The position numbers and the translations under genes are program-made. Below the pieces are notes generated by a model. The model did no database searches. It had not been told where the DNA came from and saw nothing but the letters and a program-made list of their open reading frames with translations. From contig NZ_CAKZII010000172.1 of the NCBI RefSeq assembly GCF_936931525.1, positions 1-35,874 of the forward strand: DNA of 35,874 nt. Reading direction: 5' to 3'. Source of the stretch: an uncultured Aurantimicrobium sp. Its GTDB lineage: Bacteria > Actinomycetota > Actinomycetes > Actinomycetales > Microbacteriaceae. Below are positions 29,974 to 35,874 of the stretch, piece after piece (position 1 is the stretch's first letter; every line of letters starts with the position of its first letter).

Positions 29974-30468
29974 CTACTTAGAGATCTTGGTGACCTTCTT
30001 GGGCTCGAGGCCTTCGTACTCAGGCTGTGCTGAGGTGAGGACGGGAACCAGCACGGTCTTGCTTTCGCCGTTAGCTTCGAACGCAACCTCGAGCAGACCA
30101 CCAGGGATGGTGTTGATGCCACCGAGAATGATGCGGTCTTCACTGCCGGAACCCCACGAGGTGGGAGTCTTGTCGTTGCTAGGAACGTCGAGGTGGCCGT
30201 CAACAATTTCGCCACCGGAAACGAAGCCGATGTGAAGTTCAGTGTCGGATCCGGTTGCGTTGGCAACGCTGAGCAGCAGGTTGCCGGTCTCACCGTTGTC
30301 GCTGATGATCATGAGGTTGCGCAAGCTCAGGTCGCCCACGTTCACGCCAACTCCGTCGCTAGCGTCATAGGGGTTGGTCGTGGCCTGTGGCTGGATCAGG
30401 TTGCAACCGGCGGTGCCAAAGGCAACGCCGAGGGCAAGAGCAGCAGCAACAACAATACGAACCTTCAC
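29974..30468 (-). CDS. LpqE-like lipoprotein
   Basis: About 164 aa from the GTG at 30468, chosen because GGAGG lies 8 nt upstream; a longer frame starting at 30558 has no signal-peptide logic. The signal peptide ends in the lipobox GTAGC (Cys22). The mature part is a beta-rich domain of about 125 residues (LSLRNLMIISDN, GNLLLSVANATGSD, VLVPVLTSAQPEY). Genome position divergent from carD matches mycobacterial lpqE (Rv3584), whose product belongs to a copper-chaperone-like (DUF461/PCuAC) fold. Clear Met/His copper ligands are not obvious, so metal binding is unproven. It is anchored outside the cell membrane. Confidence 0.75.
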   Translation of the reverse strand: MKVRIVVAAALALGVAFGTAGCNLIQPQATTNPYDASDGVGVNVGDLSLRNLMIISDNGETGNLLLSVANATGSDTELHIGFVSGGEIVDGHLDVPSNDKTPTSWGSGSEDRIILGGINTIPGGLLEVAFEANGESKTVLVPVLTSAQPEYEGLEPKKVTKISK

Positions 30469-30625
30469 GACGAAAGCCTCCAGAGTGTGAGTGCGGCGCC
30501 CATCTATGGGCAGAAATACCGCAAAAATCTTCTCTTTGAGCTTATCGCATCGGTGCATTCACGACCGAAGAGGCGGCACCGCTCAGTGGGAAGTCGCCTC
30601 CGATGAGACTGTCAGATAGCCGTGG

Positions 30626-30631
30626 TAAACT
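30626..30631 (+). promoter_or_regulatory. Likely -10 element of the carD operon
   Basis: TAAACT in GTGGTAAACTGGG, about 30 nt before the carD start codon. It matches the actinobacterial TAnnnT form also seen before gpmA. No clear -35 is present. Unlike gpmA, the spacing here leaves a short leader with a ribosome site. Confidence 0.45.
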
Positions 30632-30660
30632 GGGAACTGATTTTAGGGAGCTCCACACTT

Positions 30661-31143
30661 ATGCAGTTCATTGTTGGCGAAACAGTTGTTTACCCTCACC
30701 ACGGCGCAGCGAAGATTACCGAAGTACAAAAGCGCGTAGTCAAGGGTGTCGAAAAGGTTTACTTGACCCTCCACGTTGTGCAGGGTGACCTCACTGTGAA
30801 GGTTCCCGTTGAGAACGTTGACCTCGTGGGTGTTCGCGATGTCATTGGCAAGGAAGGCCTCGAGCAGGTCTTCGAAGTTCTGCGTGCTCCTTTCACTGAA
30901 GAGCCCACCAACTGGTCTCGTCGTTACAAGGCGAACCTGGAGAAGCTTGCTTCTGGTGACGTCATCAAGGTTTCTGAGGTTGTTCGCGACCTGTGGCGCC
31001 GCGACCAGGACCGCGGTCTCTCCGCTGGTGAGAAGCGCATGCTTGCCAAGGCTCGTCAGATCCTCATCTCCGAGCTTGCTCTGGCGAAGAAGACCGACGA
31101 AGAGAAGGCATCTGACTTCCTCGACGAGGTTCTCGCGTCCTAA
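30661..31143 (+). CDS. carD: CarD-family RNA polymerase-binding regulator
   Basis: The protein has 160 aa from the ATG at 30661, with AGGGAG 11 nt upstream. The upstream frame extension to 30622 lacks a ribosome site and CarD conservation. It begins [19 protein letters not shown], the CarD/TRCF RNA-polymerase-interaction domain, which binds the beta subunit. The helical C-terminal domain carries [13 protein letters not shown] and [19 protein letters not shown], including the conserved Trp that wedges into the open promoter bubble. CarD stabilises open complexes at rRNA and many other promoters. It heads the carD-ispDF-cysS-rlmB run also found in mycobacteria. Confidence 0.95.
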   Translation: MQFIVGETVVYPHHGAAKITEVQKRVVKGVEKVYLTLHVVQGDLTVKVPVENVDLVGVRDVIGKEGLEQVFEVLRAPFTEEPTNWSRRYKANLEKLASGDVIKVSEVVRDLWRRDQDRGLSAGEKRMLAKARQILISELALAKKTDEEKASDFLDEVLAS

Positions 31144-31170
31144 CAACGCGAGTGGGCAGGCGAGTTCAGC

Positions 31171-32346
31171 ATGTCTGGTGACCTGCACGTTTCTACGGCT
31201 GTCATTGTCGTTGCCGCAGGAAGTGGCACCCGTTTAGGGGCAGCTCTTCCCAAGGCGTTTGTTGACCTTGCTGGTCAGACTCTTCTGGAGCGCTCATTGC
31301 GCTCCATCATCTTGCTGCCCTATCCCGTGCAGGTCGTTGTGGTTGCCCCAGCAGACTTTGTCTCTGATGCACAGGCCATCGCTCACAAGGTTGCCCCTGG
31401 ACTCGAGGCTCTCGTTTCTGTGGTCACCGGTGGTGCAACTCGTCACGACTCAGTTGCCGAAGGTCTTGCCGTGGTTCAGGCTTCTGTTCAGGTCGTCCTT
31501 GTCCACGATGCTGCTCGTGCACTGACTCCCACCACGTTGTTTGCAGACGTGGACATGGCGGTTCAGGCAACCGGTGCGGGCATTGTTCCCGCTCTGCCCG
31601 TAGTTGATTCACTCAAGCAAGTTGATGTCACCGGTGGTGTCCTCGGTATTGCTGATCGTGAGCAACTTCGAGCAGCACAGACACCTCAGGGCTTCCCCCG
31701 CGCCGAACTCGAAGCTGCTTATGCTGCAGCAGGTTCTTCTGACTACACCGACGATGCAGCGGTCTTCGCTGCGAATGGGGGAGCAGTGACCACCATTCCT
31801 GGCGACGAGGTCGCCTTCAAGATCACGACCGCATGGGATCTCAACCGTGCACACCAAGTCCTTGGTGGTGTCCCTGATGCTCACCGTGTCGGCACCGGTA
31901 TTGACGTGCACGCCTTCGGAGAAGCCGAAAACCTGTGGCTTGCTGGCCTGCACTGGCCTGGCGAGAAAGAACTTTCTGGCCACAGTGATGGCGATGCTGT
32001 TGCTCACGCCATCTGTGATGCTCTGCTTTCTGCAGCTGGGTTAGGTGACATCGGTTCGCGCTTTGGAACCGCAGATCCTGCCTATGCGAATGCGTCTGGT
32101 GAAGTTTTTGTGCGCGGCACCATCGAGCTTCTCGCTTCTGCCGGTTTCGAACCCATCAATGTCTCCGTCCAGCTGATCGGCAACAAGCCTCGCTTTAGTC
32201 CACGCCGCGATGAAGCACAGGCTGTGTTGACAGAGTGGGTTGGCGCTCCCGTTTCCGTGTCCGCAACAACCACCGACGGCCTGGGTTTCACCGGCCGCGG
32301 TGAGGGTGTTGCAGCCATTGCAACTGCCCTCGTTCGCCAGCGCTAA
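31171..32346 (+). CDS. ispDF: Bifunctional IspD-IspF (MEP pathway)
   Basis: A 391-aa fusion. Residues about 7-225 are IspD (2-C-methyl-D-erythritol 4-phosphate cytidylyltransferase) with [31 protein letters not shown] and VHDAARALT. Residues about 233-391 are IspF (MEcDP synthase) with [37 protein letters not shown] and [14 protein letters not shown]. IspF zinc ligands (Asp and His of DVH, His of the AHA segment) are present. It supplies two non-adjacent steps of isoprenoid precursor synthesis in the cytosol. The fusion is common in alphaproteobacteria and some actinobacteria; mycobacteria keep two genes. It follows carD after 27 nt. Confidence 0.95.
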   Translation: MSGDLHVSTAVIVVAAGSGTRLGAALPKAFVDLAGQTLLERSLRSIILLPYPVQVVVVAPADFVSDAQAIAHKVAPGLEALVSVVTGGATRHDSVAEGLAVVQASVQVVLVHDAARALTPTTLFADVDMAVQATGAGIVPALPVVDSLKQVDVTGGVLGIADREQLRAAQTPQGFPRAELEAAYAAAGSSDYTDDAAVFAANGGAVTTIPGDEVAFKITTAWDLNRAHQVLGGVPDAHRVGTGIDVHAFGEAENLWLAGLHWPGEKELSGHSDGDAVAHAICDALLSAAGLGDIGSRFGTADPAYANASGEVFVRGTIELLASAGFEPINVSVQLIGNKPRFSPRRDEAQAVLTEWVGAPVSVSATTTDGLGFTGRGEGVAAIATALVRQR

Positions 32347-32371
32347 GCGCGCTCGCAGGTAGGCTAAACAC

Positions 32372-33778
32372 GTGAGTATTCGTCTTTTCGACTCGAAGGA
32401 GCAAGCCCTTCGGGACTTTTCTCCCCTGACCCCAGGTCGAGTGGGAATGTACGTCTGTGGACCCACCGTGCAGTCGAGCCCCCACGTGGGACACCTGCGC
32501 AGCGCCCTGGTCTATGACCAGCTGCGCCGCTGGCTGACCCATGAGGGTTACCAGGTCACTCTGGTGCGCAACGTCACCGATATTGACGACAAGGTTCTGG
32601 ACAATGCCAAAGCCGGCGGAGTCGAAGAATGGTGGGCTTTGGCCTATCGCATGGAAGCAGAGTTCACTGCGGCCTATGACCTTCTGGGTATTCAGCGCCC
32701 CACCTATGAGCCTCGTGCGACTGCCAGCATCCCTGAGATGATTGCCATCATTGAGCGCCTCATTGAGCGCGGCCACGCCTACCCCGCCGCTGATGATTCT
32801 GGCGATGTCTACTTCGACACTGCGTCATGGAACGCTTATGGCGAGCTGACTAACCAAAAGCCTGCCGAGATGGAGGCTGCCGCTGACGCAGATCCACGCG
32901 GCAAGAAGGCACCTCAAGACTTTGCCCTTTGGAAGGGACACAAGGCAGGCGACCCCGAGTCGGCTTCCTGGAAGTCTCCCTGGGGCGCCGGCCGTCCCGG
33001 ATGGCACATCGAGTGCTCTGCCATGTCGACCAAGTACCTCGGTACGTCTTTTGACATCCACGGTGGTGGCCTTGACTTGCGCTTCCCTCACCACGAGAAC
33101 GAACTGGCTCAGTCCGCTGCTGCCGGCGACGGTTTTGCTCAGTATTGGCTTCACAACGGACTCGTTTCCGTCGGTGGCCAGAAGATGAGTAAGTCTCTGG
33201 GCAACTCTGTTTTTGCCGCTGACCTCCTCGATAAGGCGAAGCCCGTTGTTCTGCGATACCTGCTCGGTTCTGCTCAATACCGCTCCACGCTGGAACTCCA
33301 CGACGGTGCCATCGCAGAAGCGAAGGCATCCTTCGAGCGGATTGAAGGTTTCTTGGACCGTGTCATTCGCGACGCGGGAGAACTTGTTTCTGCTGATGTT
33401 CCTGCCGCGTTCCGCTCCGCGATGAATGATGATCTCAACATCCCCGCTGCGCTCGCCGTGGTCTTTGACTTGGTGCGCTCTGGAAACAGTGCGCTGGATT
33501 CTGGCGATACGGCAACGGCCGCTTCGCAGGCGTCAGAAGTTGTGGCGATGCTGGATGTTCTGGGCGTGAATCCCCTCGATGTTGCATGGGCAACTGATGC
33601 TTCCCAAGGCGATGCCGCCCTGGATCTCTTGATGGCTGAACTGCTTGAGGCTCGTGCTGCTGCACGTGCAAACAAGGACTTCGCCACCGCAGACCTTCTC
33701 CGCGAGCGACTTGCCGCGGCTGGAATCACGATCGAAGACACCCCTAGCGGGGCACATTGGAGTTTCAATGGCAGGTAA
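32372..33778 (+). CDS. cysS: Cysteinyl-tRNA synthetase
   Basis: A full-length 468-aa class I synthetase. The zinc/cysteine site is YVCGPTVQSSPHVGHLRSA (the HIGH-equivalent motif is included) plus WHIECSAMS and HHENE. The KMSKS loop is GGQKMSKSLGN. It charges tRNA-Cys in the cytosol. The start is GTG, with TAGGCT exactly 6 nt upstream and no ribosome site, so it seems to have its own leaderless promoter in addition to any read-through from ispDF. Its 3' end overlaps rlmB by 11 nt. Confidence 0.96.
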   Translation: MSIRLFDSKEQALRDFSPLTPGRVGMYVCGPTVQSSPHVGHLRSALVYDQLRRWLTHEGYQVTLVRNVTDIDDKVLDNAKAGGVEEWWALAYRMEAEFTAAYDLLGIQRPTYEPRATASIPEMIAIIERLIERGHAYPAADDSGDVYFDTASWNAYGELTNQKPAEMEAAADADPRGKKAPQDFALWKGHKAGDPESASWKSPWGAGRPGWHIECSAMSTKYLGTSFDIHGGGLDLRFPHHENELAQSAAAGDGFAQYWLHNGLVSVGGQKMSKSLGNSVFAADLLDKAKPVVLRYLLGSAQYRSTLELHDGAIAEAKASFERIEGFLDRVIRDAGELVSADVPAAFRSAMNDDLNIPAALAVVFDLVRSGNSALDSGDTATAASQASEVVAMLDVLGVNPLDVAWATDASQGDAALDLLMAELLEARAAARANKDFATADLLRERLAAAGITIEDTPSGAHWSFNGR

Positions 33779-34763
33779 GCCTCGGGCTGGAGCAGTCCGC
33801 AAATCAGGTAAAGGTCCTGTCAAGGGAACAGGTGGCTTAGGTCGTCGCGCCCTCGAGGGCAAGGGTCCAACCCCTAAGGCAGAAGACCGCGAGTGGCACC
33901 CCGCTGGCAAGGCGAAGATTCGTCGCGAGAAGCTGGCCTCGATGGGCAAGCTGAACCGCAACACTGTTGACGGTCAGCGCAAGGCTGCCCCCAAGCGCAG
34001 CAAGGCTGCCGATGACACAGAAGTGGTCACCGGTCGTAACTCGGTACTCGAAGCGCTCCGCGCGAAGATTCCTGCCACTGCTTTTTATATCGCCACTCGT
34101 ATTGAGATGGATGACCGCGTCAAGGAAATGATTTCCATCGCGACCCAGCGTGGAATTCCTATCCTCGAAGTGATGAAGCCTGAGCTGGACCGCATGGGTG
34201 GTTATGACTCAGTTCACCAGGGCGTAGCGATCAAGGTTCCTCCTTACGAATATGCACACCCCAACGACCTGTTGGAGAAGGCATTCGACTCCAAAAAGGC
34301 TCCACTCTTTGTTGCACTGGATGGAATCACCGATCCTCGTAACCTGGGTGCAATTATTCGTTCCACGGCAGCTTTTGGTGGCGATGGCATCATCTTGCCT
34401 CAGCGTCGTTCCGTGGGTGTAACCGCTGCTGCCTGGAAGACCTCAGCAGGTGCGGCAGCGCGCCTGCCGGTTTCCATGGCAGCGAACCTCACCGCGACTA
34501 TCAAGTCCTTCAAGGACCAGGGCGTCTTTGTTATAGGCCTCGATGGCGGTGGTGACACCATGCTTCCTGGACTGGAACTGGCTGACCGCCCGCTATTGAT
34601 CGTGGTGGGTAATGAAGGTAAGGGTTTGTCCAAACTCGTCACTGACAACTGTGACGCGATTGTCTCGATTCCTATCTCGGCCAGCACTGAGTCCCTCAAC
34701 GCGGGTATTGCTGCCAGCGTTACGCTCTACGAAGTAGCACGTTTGCGTGCAGGAACCGTTTAG
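33768..34763 (+). CDS. rlmB: TrmH/SpoU-family rRNA 2'-O-methyltransferase (RlmB-like)
   Basis: The protein has 331 aa from the ATG at 33768, with GGAG 5 nt upstream; a longer frame from 33645 lies inside cysS and is rejected. Residues 1-85 form a basic, Gly/Lys/Arg-rich disordered extension. Residues about 88-165 are the SpoU substrate-binding domain (VTGRNSVLEAL). Residues about 175-331 are the knotted SPOUT domain with RNLGAIIRSTAAFGGDGI, VVGNEGKGLSKL and SIPISASTESLNAGIAASV. RlmB methylates G2251 of 23S rRNA; exact target here is inferred by family. Its start lies within the end of cysS, so the two are translationally coupled. Confidence 0.9.
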   Translation: MAGKPRAGAVRKSGKGPVKGTGGLGRRALEGKGPTPKAEDREWHPAGKAKIRREKLASMGKLNRNTVDGQRKAAPKRSKAADDTEVVTGRNSVLEALRAKIPATAFYIATRIEMDDRVKEMISIATQRGIPILEVMKPELDRMGGYDSVHQGVAIKVPPYEYAHPNDLLEKAFDSKKAPLFVALDGITDPRNLGAIIRSTAAFGGDGIILPQRRSVGVTAAAWKTSAGAAARLPVSMAANLTATIKSFKDQGVFVIGLDGGGDTMLPGLELADRPLLIVVGNEGKGLSKLVTDNCDAIVSIPISASTESLNAGIAASVTLYEVARLRAGTV

Positions 34764-34779
34764 CAATTTCCCAGCGTTC

Positions 34780-34804
34780 ACACGTACTCTAGTTTTTTAC
34801 GTGT
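34780..34804 (+). terminator. Possible weak terminator after rlmB
   Basis: ACACGTA and TACGTGT form a 7-bp stem around an 11-nt T-rich loop, followed by TTTG. The stem is AU-rich and the tail short, so this is a guess. It is the only candidate before the next gene. Confidence 0.3.
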
Positions 34805-34851
34805 TTTGACGAACGTTAATTTACGTCCCCCACATATTGGAGAAAACGAGA

Positions 34852-35763
34852 ATGAGCACCGGAGCCCACGGCAACCGACCTACTCGAAACCAGCAGCGTG
34901 AAGCTGCTCGTGCGAAAGCAAAAGAACTTCGCGAACAACAGAACAAGAGCGACAAGCGTCGCAAGCTGTTCATCCAGGGCGGTGTCGCTGTTGCAGTGAT
35001 TGCCGTCGCAGCACTCTTTATCTCGACCCTGGCCACCTCTGCGCCCAAGGAAGGTCCTCGCCCCGCCAACATGGCCAGCGACGGCATTGTCCTCAGCGGC
35101 GCCAACATGGCTGGTGTTCTCAGCGAAGCAGGTTCACCTGGCGCTGACCCTGTAGCCACCATTCCTATGCCTGGCTCATCCACGGTGTCCATCGAGGTTT
35201 ACCAGGACTACATCTGCCCCGCATGTAAGGCATTTGATGAAGCTAACGCTGAGCAGTTGCAGACCCTCGTTGAAGCTGGCGCAGCAACACTCGAGATTCA
35301 CCCCATTGGCATGCTGGCGAACCAGTCTGCAGGAACGAAGTACTCACTGCGCTCAACTGCTGCTGCAGCGTGTGTAGCGAACTACTCTCCTGACACCTTC
35401 TGGAAGGTCAACCAGGCACTGTTTGCCAATCAGCCTCAAGAAGGTACTCCTGGTCTCAACGATGATGAGATCACTGCTTTGATTGATGCTCAGAAGCCCA
35501 AGAACCAGTCCAAGATTGACAAGTGCATCAAGGACAAGACCTTCATGCCCTGGGCATCTCAGGCAACTGACTATGCCCTTGCTGGCCCCATGGCTGAAGC
35601 CGCAAAGCAAACTGGCGCTGCTGGTGTGGGAACCCCCACCATCTTTGTCAATGGCAAGGCATACACCGGTTCGATTGTTGACCCCAAGGAATTCTTGGCG
35701 TTCATCACTCAGGTTGCTGGTGAGTCAGCTTCCACAACTCCCGCCACTCCTGCCGCAGGTTAG
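34852..35763 (+). CDS. Membrane-anchored DsbA-like thioredoxin-fold protein
   Basis: The protein has 303 aa from the ATG at 34852 with GGAG 9 nt upstream; a TTG at 34837 is in frame but unlikely. A basic N-terminus rich in Arg, Glu and Lys (about 1-45, probably a short coiled coil) precedes one transmembrane helix (about 46-65). A linker follows, then a DsbA-type domain (Thioredoxin_4) with YQDYICPACKAF (CPAC active site) and the cis-Pro loop GVGTPTIFVNG. Two further Cys (AAACVAN and DKCIKD) could form a structural disulfide. It acts outside the membrane as a thiol oxidase or isomerase. The DsbB-like protein at 19407-20108 is the only candidate recycler in this window. The tail is Ala/Pro/Thr-rich. 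Confidence 0.9.
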   Translation: MSTGAHGNRPTRNQQREAARAKAKELREQQNKSDKRRKLFIQGGVAVAVIAVAALFISTLATSAPKEGPRPANMASDGIVLSGANMAGVLSEAGSPGADPVATIPMPGSSTVSIEVYQDYICPACKAFDEANAEQLQTLVEAGAATLEIHPIGMLANQSAGTKYSLRSTAAAACVANYSPDTFWKVNQALFANQPQEGTPGLNDDEITALIDAQKPKNQSKIDKCIKDKTFMPWASQATDYALAGPMAEAAKQTGAAGVGTPTIFVNGKAYTGSIVDPKEFLAFITQVAGESASTTPATPAAG

Positions 35764-35775
35764 GATTAACGGGTA

Positions 35776-35796
35776 GTGAGGTGATTATCACCTCAC
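35776..35796. terminator. Hairpin between the DsbA-like gene and tRNA-Thr
   Basis: GTGAGGTGA-TTA-TCACCTCAC, a perfect 9-bp stem with a 3-nt loop and no T-run after it. It may end the upstream mRNA with help from Rho, or act as a stabilising 3' hairpin. tRNA-Thr begins 5 nt later. Confidence 0.5.
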
Positions 35797-35800
35797 GCAA

Positions 35801-35873
35801 GCCGACTTGGCGCAATTGGTAGCGCACCGCTCTTGTAAAGCGGGGGTTGTGGGTTCGAGTCCCATAGTCGGCC
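35801..35873 (+). tRNA. tRNA-Thr (anticodon TGT)
   Basis: A complete cloverleaf. The acceptor pairs GCCGACT with AGTCGGC, the D arm is GGCGCAATTGGTAGCGC, the anticodon stem CCGCT/AGCGG holds loop CTTGTAA with TGT at 34-36, and the T arm contains GGGTTCGAGTCCC. The window ends one base later, so whether CCA is encoded cannot be seen. Confidence 0.94.
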
Positions 35874-35874
35874 C

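Overview
The window reads as chromosome of a small-genome, mid-GC actinobacterium, most likely a Microbacteriaceae member of the aquatic Aurantimicrobium/Rhodoluna type. This rests on the carD-ispDF-cysS-rlmB run with an LpqE-like lipoprotein next to it (the mycobacterial Rv3584-Rv3579c order), a GlnR-type orphan regulator, a MutT1-like Nudix/histidine-phosphatase fusion beside ppk, very tight gene packing and many start codons placed as in leaderless mRNAs. The genus is inference; no rRNA is present.

Accessory region (1-11892). After the folD 3' end come two copies of one module, all on the minus strand: a NarL/LuxR-type response regulator, an overlapping eight-helix histidine kinase, then one or two large secreted surface proteins. 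Module 1 has RR1 (5333-5986), HK1 (3646-5355), a beta-helix protein (1246-3528) and a sortase-tagged YVTN propeller (82-1236). Module 2 has RR2 (10358-11002), HK2 (8659-10368), a sortase-tagged propeller/BspA-repeat protein (6221-8536) and, divergently, a collagen-like lipoprotein (11152-11892). GGG-N4-CCC boxes lie before each unit. In both regulator promoters the box is centred exactly 52.5 bp from the start codon, with an AATACT -10 hexamer exactly 6 nt before that codon. This is the best candidate here for an undescribed system: duplicated, probably self-controlled two-component circuits, each apparently with its own surface structures. The junction between the modules carries two gene scars, the C-terminus of the neighbouring gamma-carbonic anhydrase and an internal piece of glyA, which records how the copies came together.

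Middle region (11889-22725). A carbonic-anhydrase-like hexapeptide protein and a TarM-like glycosyltransferase (minus strand) face a CapA-like lipoprotein, an Ala/Lys/Pro-rich histone-like protein, a pirin, a DUF998 membrane protein and a zinc alcohol dehydrogenase. A degenerate pirin C-terminus lies just beyond the DUF998 gene, a second 3'-end scar. After tRNA-Lys come a DsbB-like protein with a 52-aa partner, and a sulfide:quinone-oxidoreductase-like flavoprotein with a 47-aa partner. The flavoprotein shares a CsoR/CstR-type palindrome with a divergent gene of unknown function.

Housekeeping region (22836-35874). mutT1-like, ppk and glnR are on the minus strand. A 36-aa membrane protein and ygfZ follow on the plus strand, then a methyltransferase (minus), gpmA and a 54-aa protein. 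An lpqE-like lipoprotein (minus) diverges from carD, ispDF, cysS and rlmB, followed by a membrane-anchored DsbA-like thioredoxin and tRNA-Thr. Strong bidirectional hairpin terminators separate several units.
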